From Paracoccaceae bacterium (GTDB taxonomy: Bacteria; Pseudomonadota; Alphaproteobacteria; Rhodobacterales; Rhodobacteraceae), in assembly GCA_030625695.1 (NCBI GenBank), contig DAOUQK010000276.1, positions 1 to 5,057 of the forward strand: a stretch of DNA of 5,057 nucleotides. Reading direction: 5' to 3'. The notes below the pieces were generated by a model. That model had not been told where the DNA came from, searched no databases, and saw only the letters and a program-made list of their open reading frames with translations. Each line of letters starts with the position of its first letter. The stretch's first letter is position 1. Of this stretch, positions 1 through 5,057 are shown in pieces. Position numbers and translations under genes: made by a program.

Positions 1-1140
1 GGCGCGCTTGGAATCGTCAAGGGCATCGAATCGATGAACATCAACGGCGATACGGTCTCGATCACACTGACCGGTTCCAATGCTGATTTCCCTTATCTGA
101 TGGCCGACTATCACCTGGCAATTCAACCGGGCGGCGGCAAGGACGATCCCTCGGCGGGCATTGGTACTGGCCCTTATGCAGTCGAAGTCAACGAACCCGG
201 CGTTCGTACCGCATACAAGAAATTCGCCAATGACTGGGACGAAACGCGCGGCCATGCCGATTCAGTCGAAGTTCTGATCATCAACGATGCCACCGCCCGG
301 ACGGCGGCGCTGCAATCGGGTCAGGTTCAGTTCATCAACCGGGTTGATCCCAAGGTTGCCAAGCTGTTGGACCGCGCGCCGGGCCTGTCGGTCAAGAACG
401 TATCCGGGCCGGGTCACTATGTGTTCATCATGCGGGTTGAAACGGCCCCGTTTGATAACAATGAACTGCGATTGGCGCTGAAATATGCGATTAACCGGCA
501 GGAAATGGTCGACAAGATTCTGCGTGGCTATGGCGGTGTCGGCAATGACTTCCCGATCAACGGGGCCTATCCGTTGTTTGACGGTGACATTCCGCAGCGG
601 ACTTATGATGCGGCAAAAGCGGCCGAGCATTACAAGAAGTCCGGCCATGACGGTTCGCCGATCATCCTGCGCACTGCCGAAGGTGCCTTTCCGGGCGCTG
701 TCGACGCTGCAGCATTGTTCCAGCAATCGGCACAAGCCGCCGGTATTCCGCTGGAAATCAAACGCGAGCCTGATGACGGTTACTGGTCGGAAGTGTGGAA
801 CAAACAGCCGTTCTGCGCCTCGTACTGGGGTGGACGTCCGGTTCAGGACCAGATGTATACGACCGCCTATCTGTCGACTGCGGACTGGAACGATACCGAG
901 TTCAAGCGCCCGGATTTCGACGCCCTTCTGCTGGCCGGCAAGGCCGAGCTTGATCAAGCCAAACGTAAGGCGATCTATACCGAGATGGCCTATATGGTGC
1001 GCGACGAAGGTGGCCTGATCCTGCCGATGTTCAACGATTTCGTTGATGCGGTCAGCGACAATGTCGGTGGCTACGTGGACACTCCGTTGGGTGGCCTGAT
1101 GGACGACCGTGCCCTGGCCAGTTGCTGGCTCAAGGCATAA
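1..1140 (+). CDS. ABC transporter substrate-binding protein, family 5 (peptide type), 5'-partial
   Basis: This is the C-terminal 379 residues of a periplasmic solute-binding protein of the SBP_bac_5 (DppA/OppA-like) family. The reading frame is open to the first base of the window, so the ATG at position 34 is internal and not the start. Family members are usually about 500-540 residues, so roughly 130-160 residues, including the signal peptide, lie upstream. Visible family features are the PYLMADYHLAIQPGG stretch, the GIGTGPYAV turn, and the segment FDNNELRLALKYAINRQEMV, which matches the family's conserved 'R-A-YAI-R' helix. Near the end are a WGGRP motif and DEGGLILPMF. The protein should bind its ligand in the periplasm and deliver it to the permeases encoded just downstream, with a 9-nt gap. 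The ligand could be a peptide, a sugar derivative, an opine or another compound; nothing seen here decides. Family assignment is firm and substrate is unknown. Confidence 0.95.
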   Translation, partial: GALGIVKGIESMNINGDTVSITLTGSNADFPYLMADYHLAIQPGGGKDDPSAGIGTGPYAVEVNEPGVRTAYKKFANDWDETRGHADSVEVLIINDATARTAALQSGQVQFINRVDPKVAKLLDRAPGLSVKNVSGPGHYVFIMRVETAPFDNNELRLALKYAINRQEMVDKILRGYGGVGNDFPINGAYPLFDGDIPQRTYDAAKAAEHYKKSGHDGSPIILRTAEGAFPGAVDAAALFQQSAQAAGIPLEIKREPDDGYWSEVWNKQPFCASYWGGRPVQDQMYTTAYLSTADWNDTEFKRPDFDALLLAGKAELDQAKRKAIYTEMAYMVRDEGGLILPMFNDFVDAVSDNVGGYVDTPLGGLMDDRALASCWLKA

Positions 1141-1149
1141 GAGCCTGTC

Positions 1150-2106
1150 ATGCACCCGATTGTAAAACTTGTTGCTCAGCGCCTTGCGCTGAGCATTGTA
1201 TTGTTGTTGGCGGCGTCGGTTTTGATCTTTGCAGGAACGATGATCTTGCCCGGCGACGTGGCCCAATCCATTCTTGGTCAGTCTGCCACTGAACAATCCC
1301 TCGCTAATCTGCGAGAAGAGCTGGGCCTGAACGAACCTGCTGTCAGTCGCTATTTCAACTGGCTTGGCGGTGTGCTTCAGGGTGATCTGGGCACCGCGCT
1401 GACCAATGGCAAAGACATTGCTGAATCGGTTAGTTATCGGCTCAAGAACACGCTGTTTCTGGCGGCCACCGCAGCGATCATCTCGGTCCCACTGGCGATA
1501 TTTCTTGGCCTTTTGGCGGTGCGCTATCGTGACCGCTGGCCGGACAAGTTGATTTCGGGGGTGACCCTGACGTCCATCTCGATCCCTGAATTTCTTATCG
1601 GCTATTTACTGATGTACTTCATCGGCGTGAAACTGGGCATGTTCAGTTCCGTGGCGATGATCAATGACGGCATGACGTTTCTTGAAAAGTTGAATGCGAT
1701 TGCCCTGCCAGTGATGGTGTTGGTGCTGGTGGTGTTGGCGCATATGATGCGTATGACCCGGGCCGCGATCCTGAACGTGATGCAATCGGCCTATATCGAA
1801 ACCGCTGAACTGAAAGGGCTTAGCACCTTCAATGTCATCTTTAAACACGCCTTTCCCAACGCCATTTCACCCATCGTAAATGTGGTGATGCTGAACCTCG
1901 CCTATCTGGTGGTTGGCGTGGTGGTGATCGAAGTGGTGTTTGTCTACCCGGGTATGGGTCAGTATCTGGTCGACCATGTGACCAAGCGGGATGTGCCGGT
2001 GGTACAGGCCTGCGGCATCATCTTTGCCGCCGTCTATATCGGCCTGAATATGATCGCCGACATCGTGTCGATCCTTGCCAATCCACGTCTGAGGCACCCG
2101 AAATGA
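1150..2106 (+). CDS. ABC transporter permease, DppB/OppB-like
   Basis: Inner-membrane permease of 318 residues, a normal length for the DppB/OppB side of a peptide-type importer. It opens with a membrane helix at about residues 12-33 followed by LPGD, which is typical of the family. A periplasmic stretch containing GDLGTAL (about 78-84) follows, then further hydrophobic segments near 101-122, 136-162, 185-200, 244-265 and 287-312. The cytoplasmic EAA coupling loop is clear at about 215-243 (YIETAELKGLSTFNVIFKHA, then FPNAISP); it docks onto the ATPase. FVYPGMG at 264-270 is another family hallmark. The start at 1150 lies 9 nt after the binding-protein stop, with only a weak Shine-Dalgarno-like AAGAG (1139-1143) in front. 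The end overlaps the next permease by 4 nt. It pairs with that permease to form the channel. Confidence 0.95.
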   Translation: MHPIVKLVAQRLALSIVLLLAASVLIFAGTMILPGDVAQSILGQSATEQSLANLREELGLNEPAVSRYFNWLGGVLQGDLGTALTNGKDIAESVSYRLKNTLFLAATAAIISVPLAIFLGLLAVRYRDRWPDKLISGVTLTSISIPEFLIGYLLMYFIGVKLGMFSSVAMINDGMTFLEKLNAIALPVMVLVLVVLAHMMRMTRAAILNVMQSAYIETAELKGLSTFNVIFKHAFPNAISPIVNVVMLNLAYLVVGVVVIEVVFVYPGMGQYLVDHVTKRDVPVVQACGIIFAAVYIGLNMIADIVSILANPRLRHPK

Positions 2107-2918
2107 AGAATATACCAATATCCGCAAAGATCGGGTTGTTTTTCACCAGCCTCTATTTCTTCATGGCGATATTTGCCCCCTGGATCGCCCCATACGGCAT
2201 GGCCGAAGTGGTCGGCGATGTGTGGGAGCCGTCCTCGGGCAAATTCCTGCTGGGCACCGACTCGATTGGCCGCGATCTGCTTAGCCGGATGATCTATGGC
2301 GGGCGCACGACGATCTTTATTGCCGTCATGGGCACCATTCTCAGCTTTACCACCGGGGCGATCCTGGGGTTCATTGCCGCCGTATCAGGCGGCTGGGTTG
2401 ATCAGTTGCTGTCGCGGTTTGTAGATTTGATCATGGCGATCCCGTCGCTAATCTTTGCCCTGGTGGTTCTGTCGGTGATGCCAGTGACAATTCCGGTGCT
2501 CATCCTGGTTATGGGCCTGCTGGATTCAACCCGTGTGTTCCGTCTGGCCCGTGCCGTGGCGGTGGACATCGAAGTGATGGATTATGTCGAGGCCGCACGT
2601 CTGCGCGGTGAAAAACTCGCCTGGATCATCTTTCGCGAAATCCTGCCCAACGCGCTGTCGCCTTTGGTGGCGGAAATGGGACTGCGGTTCATCTTTATGG
2701 TACTGTTTGTATCAACGCTGTCATTCCTTGGCCTTGGCGTGCAACCGCCTCAGGCTGACTGGGGCGGCATTGTGAAAGAGAACAAAGAGGGCATCATCTA
2801 CGGTGTCTCAGCCGCGTTGATGCCGGCCGTTGCCATTGCCACTCTGGCCATCTCGGTCAATCTGGTGGCCGACTGGGTTCTGAACCGAACCACCTCTTTG
2901 AAAGGGGGCCGGGGATGA
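2103..2918 (+). CDS. ABC transporter permease, DppC/OppC-like
   Basis: Second inner-membrane permease of the importer, 271 residues, slightly short for DppC/OppC proteins but with all landmarks. There is an N-terminal membrane helix at about residues 8-28. The DppC signature LLGTDSIGRDLLSR follows at about 49-62. Further membrane segments lie near 71-95, 104-125, 128-145, 193-212 and 236-258. The EAA loop that contacts the ATPase is at about 160-191 (DYVEAARLRGEKLAWIIFRE, then ILPNALSP). The LGLGVQPPQADWG motif at 209-221 is also characteristic. The ATG overlaps the upstream stop in an ATGA arrangement, with GAGG at 2091-2094 as a plausible ribosome-binding site 8 nt upstream. The same ATGA overlap joins it to the ATPase gene, suggesting coupled translation at fixed ratios. 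Confidence 0.95.
   Translation: MKNIPISAKIGLFFTSLYFFMAIFAPWIAPYGMAEVVGDVWEPSSGKFLLGTDSIGRDLLSRMIYGGRTTIFIAVMGTILSFTTGAILGFIAAVSGGWVDQLLSRFVDLIMAIPSLIFALVVLSVMPVTIPVLILVMGLLDSTRVFRLARAVAVDIEVMDYVEAARLRGEKLAWIIFREILPNALSPLVAEMGLRFIFMVLFVSTLSFLGLGVQPPQADWGGIVKENKEGIIYGVSAALMPAVAIATLAISVNLVADWVLNRTTSLKGGRG
2901..2908 (+). promoter_or_regulatory. Ribosome-binding site of the ATPase gene
   Basis: The purine run AAAGGGGG lies inside the end of the DppC-like gene and 6 nt before the ATG at 2915. It resembles the Shine-Dalgarno core AAGGAGG and is the strongest such site in the operon. It supports the ATG in the ATGA overlap as the true start of the ATPase. Confidence 0.6.
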
Positions 2919-4552
2919 GCGAATTGCTGGTAAAAGTACGCGGTCTGAAAATTGGCGCGACGGTTTATCCGCCGGGTGAAAAGCCGCATGATATCGAAAT
3001 CGTCCACGGCGTCGATTTCGATCTGGAAAAGGGCCAGGTGCTGGGGCTGATCGGCGAATCCGGGGCGGGTAAATCCACCATCGGTCTGGCCGCCATGGCA
3101 TACGGTCGCGGCGGAGTGATGATCACCGGCGGCGAGGTTTGGGTCAACGGGCGTGACATTCTGAAAACCTCCTTAGGGGACGTGCGCAAACTACGCGGCG
3201 GCGAGGTGACGTATGTGTCACAATCCGCCGCTGCCTCGTTCAACCCGGCCAAACAGATCATGGAACAGGTGATCGAAGCCGCTGTTTCCCAAGGCAAAAT
3301 GACGAAACGCGAGGCCGAGGCCAAGGGGGTTGAGTTGTTCCGCAAACTGGGCCTGCCAGACCCGGAAAATATCGGCAAACGTTATCCCCATCAGGTGTCG
3401 GGCGGGCAGTTGCAGCGGTGTATGACCGCCCTTGCATTGTGTCCCGAACCGCTTTTGGTGGTATTTGACGAGCCGACCACAGCGTTGGACGTAACAACCC
3501 AGATCGACGTTCTGGCCGCCATCAAGGAAGCAATCCGCGATACCGGCGTGGCCGCCCTGTATATCACTCACGATCTGGCGGTGGTGGCGCAAGTCAGCGA
3601 CCACATCATGGTGCTGCGCCACGGCGAGACGATTGAATACGGCGACACAGATCAGATCATCAACGCACCAAAGGACGACTATACCAAAGCGCTGGTTTCT
3701 GTCCGTTCGATCGACCATCAGGAAAAGGTGCCCGGCTCTGAACCTGTGTTGAGTGTCAGCAATGTCACGGCGCGCTATAAGGGCACCAACTTTGACGTGC
3801 TAAAAGACATCTCGGTAGAGCTGCACCCGGGCCAGACGTTGGCGGTGGTAGGCGAAAGTGGTTCGGGCAAATCGACGCTTGCAAGGGTGATTACCGGACT
3901 GTTGCCGCCAAGTGCGGGCGAGATCACTTTTGGCGGGCGGTCTTTGTCGCCAGCCCTGAAAGGGCGATCCATGGATGACCTGCGTGAGTTGCAGATGATC
4001 TATCAGATGGCCGATACGGCGATGAACCCGCGCCAGACCGTTGGCACCATTATTGGCCGACCATTGGAATTCTACTTCGGCTTGCGCGGGGCCGAGAAAA
4101 AGCGCCGGATCATGGAGCTTTTGGAAGAGATCGAAATGGCCGACGGCTTTATCGACCGTTATCCTGCCGAGCTTTCAGGCGGTCAGAAACAACGGGTCTG
4201 CATCGCCCGCTCGCTCGCGGCAAAACCCAAGATCATCATCTGTGACGAGGTGACTTCGGCGCTTGACCCGCTGGTGGCTGATGGCATCCTGAAGCTGCTG
4301 TTGGACCTGCAAAAGCAAGAGGATGTGGCGTATCTTTTCATCACTCACGATCTGGCGACGGTCAAAGCCATCGCCGATTCCATTGCGGTGATGTATCAGG
4401 GTGAGGTGGTTCGCTATGGACCGAAATCCGAAGTGTTGGCGCCGCCGTTTGACGACTACACCGATTTGCTGCTGAGTTCCGTGCCTGAGATGCGGCTGGG
4501 TTGGCTGGAAGAGGTGATCGCCAACCGCAAGATGGAAAGCGCCGGGAACTAA
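2915..4552 (+). CDS. Peptide-type ABC transporter ATP-binding protein with two fused nucleotide-binding domains
   Basis: A 545-residue cytoplasmic ATPase containing both motor domains of the importer, as in YejF and GsiA, instead of separate DppD and DppF proteins. The first domain (about 1-265) has Walker A GESGAGKST (47-55), Q-loop Gln103, signature VSGGQLQR (161-168), Walker B LLVVFDEP with catalytic Glu186, and the H-loop His219. The second (about 277-545) has Walker A GESGSGKST (313-321), Q-loop Gln364 in YQMADTAMNP, signature LSGGQKQR (420-427), Walker B IIICDE with Glu445, D-loop SALD, and His478. Both sites therefore look catalytically complete. The linker after the first domain (APKDDYTKALVSVR) keeps only a short trace of the C-terminal region that follows NBDs in DppD/OppD, with no cysteine cluster there. 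The start overlaps the preceding stop by 4 nt, behind a good ribosome-binding site. Last gene of the operon. Confidence 0.96.
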   Translation: MSELLVKVRGLKIGATVYPPGEKPHDIEIVHGVDFDLEKGQVLGLIGESGAGKSTIGLAAMAYGRGGVMITGGEVWVNGRDILKTSLGDVRKLRGGEVTYVSQSAAASFNPAKQIMEQVIEAAVSQGKMTKREAEAKGVELFRKLGLPDPENIGKRYPHQVSGGQLQRCMTALALCPEPLLVVFDEPTTALDVTTQIDVLAAIKEAIRDTGVAALYITHDLAVVAQVSDHIMVLRHGETIEYGDTDQIINAPKDDYTKALVSVRSIDHQEKVPGSEPVLSVSNVTARYKGTNFDVLKDISVELHPGQTLAVVGESGSGKSTLARVITGLLPPSAGEITFGGRSLSPALKGRSMDDLRELQMIYQMADTAMNPRQTVGTIIGRPLEFYFGLRGAEKKRRIMELLEEIEMADGFIDRYPAELSGGQKQRVCIARSLAAKPKIIICDEVTSALDPLVADGILKLLLDLQKQEDVAYLFITHDLATVKAIADSIAVMYQGEVVRYGPKSEVLAPPFDDYTDLLLSSVPEMRLGWLEEVIANRKMESAGN

Positions 4553-4575
4553 CCGGAGCTGACCTGAACAATGCA

Positions 4576-4606
4576 AAAGGCGGCATGAAAATGTCGCCTT
4601 TCTTAT
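4576..4606 (+). terminator. Rho-independent terminator of the transporter operon
   Basis: An 11-bp stem, AAAGGCGGCAT (4576-4586) with ATGTCGCCTTT (4591-4601), contains one G-U pair and is closed by a GAAA tetraloop. The stem's T run continues into CTTAT. It lies 23 nt after the ATPase stop, so it most likely ends the operon transcript. The A-rich 5' arm could give weak termination from the other strand too. Confidence 0.85.
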
Positions 4607-4712
4607 GCGAACCGGGAACAATTACCGACAAATAAATCCGCTCATACCAACGCGCACAAAGATTGACTCGTGTTGTCGTGTGTAAGGCGGGATTTCACTC
4701 GGCCGCTCGTCC
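4607..4712. other. Intergenic stretch with nothing recognised
   Basis: This spacer lies between the operon terminator and the G-rich repeat. I see no credible start codon with a ribosome-binding site, no RNA gene and no strong hairpin. A TTGACT at 4663-4668 has no matching -10 box at normal distance. Confidence 0.5.
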
Positions 4713-4756
4713 GGTGGATGGTGGATGGTGGGGTGGTGGATGGTGGATGGTGGGGT
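4713..4756. repeat. Exact 22-bp G-rich tandem repeat, two copies
   Basis: Positions 4713-4734 and 4735-4756 are identical 22-bp units. Each is built from the smaller motif GGTGGAT repeated and ends in GGTGGGGT. The plus strand is almost entirely G and T/A with many GG pairs, and it does not code in any believable frame (translation gives a Gly/Trp low-complexity stretch). This looks like a slippage-type local duplication inside an intergenic repeat. Confidence 0.9.
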
Positions 4757-4767
4757 GGAACCCCACC
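4749..4767. repeat. GC-rich hairpin at the end of the tandem repeat
   Basis: GGTGGGGT (4749-4756) and ACCCCACC (4760-4767) form a perfect 8-bp inverted repeat with a 3-nt GGA loop. CTACGG follows. The minus-strand reading, containing GTAGGGTGGGGTTCC, resembles G-rich intergenic hairpins that I recall as widespread in roseobacter-group genomes; this is recollection. No T-run follows on either strand, so it is not a classical terminator. Confidence 0.6.
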
Positions 4768-4777
4768 CTACGGATCT

Positions 4778-4811
4778 TTGACAGGGCAATCATTAGGCAA
4801 TCAGGTATAAT
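4778..4811 (+). promoter_or_regulatory. Promoter-like hexamers with over-long spacer (doubtful)
   Basis: A perfect TTGACA (4778-4783) and a perfect TATAAT (4806-4811) lie on the plus strand, but they are 22 nt apart against the usual 16-18, so they are unlikely to work together as a standard sigma-70 promoter. The -10 could act alone or with an activator. Only the palindromic element lies downstream, with no plus-strand gene in view. Confidence 0.25.
4785..4803. repeat. GGCAATCA direct repeat, 11-bp spacing
   Basis: Two exact GGCAATCA copies (4785-4792 and 4796-4803) start 11 bp apart, about one helical turn, and lie between the promoter-like hexamers. The spacing would suit a protein binding one DNA face, but an 8-bp repeat could arise by chance or by slippage. 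Confidence 0.5.
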
Positions 4812-4831
4812 CCTTCCCGCGAAAAAGGCAT

Positions 4832-4946
4832 TAGGGCGTGTCGCGTTAAATCGAATTCATATGGCAGGCCGAACGCGTTTGGAGTTCAAACTCTGCCTCG
4901 GCCTACCATATGAATACATGAACCCAATAAAACGCGGCAGGCTCTA
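4832..4946. mobile_element. MITE-like palindromic element with TA target duplication
   Basis: A 111-bp non-coding element (4834-4944) is bounded by imperfect terminal inverted repeats: GGGCGTGTCGCGTT at the left end and, read on the minus strand, GAGCCTGCCGCGTT at the right end (11 of 14 match). Both ends are flanked by TA (4832-4833 and 4945-4946) in the context T-TA...TA-A, consistent with insertion into TTAA with duplication of TA. The interior is dominated by a second, longer inverted repeat (4855-4915). There is no transposase, so it could only move with help from an element supplied in trans. The YTAR-type target and GGGC/GAGCC-type ends fit what I know of IS5-family (IS427-like) elements, but this parentage is inferred. 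A non-mobile palindromic intergenic repeat is the alternative. Confidence 0.65.
4855..4915. repeat. Long inverted repeat forming the core hairpin of the element
   Basis: The arms ATTCATATGGCAGGCCGA (4855-4872) and TCGGCCTACCATATGAAT (4898-4915) are complementary at 17 of 18 positions. The exception is a C-A mismatch in plus-strand RNA, which becomes a G-U pair in minus-strand RNA, so the fold is slightly better in transcripts of the convergent hydrolase-like gene. The 25-nt loop contains a small GAGT-TCAA-ACTC hairpin. It may act as a transcript end or stabiliser, though no T-run follows. Confidence 0.85.
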
Positions 4947-5057
4947 ATCGTAAGGCCACACCCCCTGCCCCAACGCTTCAATCGCCACTGTGATCCGCTC
5001 AAAACTGGCGTGCCCACGGGTAGTTGAAGCTCTGGCGCGCAGATAGCCGTGCACCAG
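4944..5057 (-). CDS. C-terminal end of a probable alpha/beta hydrolase (3' fragment)
   Basis: The minus strand is open from the window edge (5057) to a TAG at 4946-4944, giving 37 residues that begin LVHGYLRARASTT and end ALGQGVWPYD. The VHGYLRAR stretch followed by an amphipathic helix (FERITVAIEALG) resembles the tail of alpha/beta-hydrolase-fold esterases and dienelactone-hydrolase-like proteins, in which the catalytic histidine sits in a short H-G/S-Y/F-L-R motif near the C-terminus. That match is from memory and rests on a short fragment. The gene converges on the transporter operon and has no evident functional tie to it. Its stop codon is formed at the boundary of the MITE-like element, which may also shape its mRNA 3' end. 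It could be another enzyme family. Confidence 0.6.
   Translation of the reverse strand: MVHGYLRARASTTRGHASFERITVAIEALGQGVWPYD

Noticed and set aside
34..36. The ATG at 34 as the start of the binding protein
   Set aside because: The same frame is open to base 1 and the upstream residues (GALGIVKGIES) fit the family. A protein starting here would lack a signal peptide and about a quarter to a third of its fold.
262..1296. A 344-codon open frame on the minus strand opposite the binding protein and the start of the first permease
   Set aside because: It lies antisense to clearly homologous genes, its translation is rich in Arg, Gln and His with no recognisable domain, and long antisense frames are expected where third codon positions are GC-rich.
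3218..3718. A 166-codon minus-strand open frame inside the ATPase gene
   Set aside because: It is opposite the conserved first nucleotide-binding domain, has no recognisable motif, and overlaps other antisense frames. It is a shadow frame.
1..4552. A novel biological system encoded in the operon
   Set aside because: All four genes fit the standard order and motifs of a peptide-type ABC importer. No accessory gene of unknown function is embedded among them.
4175..4631. Minus-strand open frames spanning the end of the ATPase gene and its terminator
   Set aside because: They start in the terminator region without a promoter or ribosome-binding site and lie antisense to the second nucleotide-binding domain.
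4553..4943. A CRISPR array, tRNA, riboswitch or phage attachment site in the 3' intergenic region
   Set aside because: The repeats here are a two-copy tandem without spacers and palindromic elements. I found no cloverleaf, conserved riboswitch core or integrase nearby.
4663..4947. A 94-codon plus-strand open frame starting at a TTG
   Set aside because: It runs through the G-rich tandem repeat (giving a Gly/Trp low-complexity stretch) and the palindromic element, and it has no ribosome-binding site.

Overview
The window looks like part of the chromosome of an alphaproteobacterium, possibly of the roseobacter group. Three things suggest this: a moderately high GC content with GC-rich third codon positions, protein features that resemble alphaproteobacterial peptide-type ABC transporters, and G-rich repeats ending in a GGGGT/ACCCC hairpin next to CCCTACGG in the intergenic region, which I recall from roseobacter genomes. 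This assignment is an inference from memory, not a search result.

Positions 1-4552 hold one plus-strand operon for a peptide/oligopeptide-type (Dpp/Opp/Yej-like) ABC importer. In order it encodes the C-terminal ~70% of a family 5 periplasmic solute-binding protein (its start lies left of the window), a DppB-like permease, a DppC-like permease, and a single ATPase polypeptide carrying two complete nucleotide-binding domains. The binding protein gene ends 9 nt before the first permease. The next two junctions are 4-nt ATGA overlaps, so translation is probably coupled. The binding protein captures substrate in the periplasm, the two permeases form a heterodimeric channel, and the tandem ATPase powers it. 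The substrate cannot be read from the sequence. A clear intrinsic terminator follows at about 4576-4606.

Positions 4607-4943 have no credible gene but do have structure. There is an exact 22-bp G-rich tandem duplication ending in a hairpin (4713-4767), a promoter-like pair of consensus hexamers with an unusually long spacer containing two GGCAATCA copies (4778-4811), and a 111-bp non-coding palindromic element (4834-4944) with imperfect terminal inverted repeats and an apparent TA target duplication. That element is best explained as a MITE, perhaps derived from an IS5-family element.

From 5057 back to 4944 on the minus strand runs the C-terminal end of a convergent gene, tentatively an alpha/beta hydrolase. 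Its stop codon lies exactly at the junction with the MITE-like element: the TA comes from the target and the G from the element. Removing the element restores a TAA stop at the same place. The transporter operon itself is ordinary; the most distinctive feature is this element at the end of the convergent gene.
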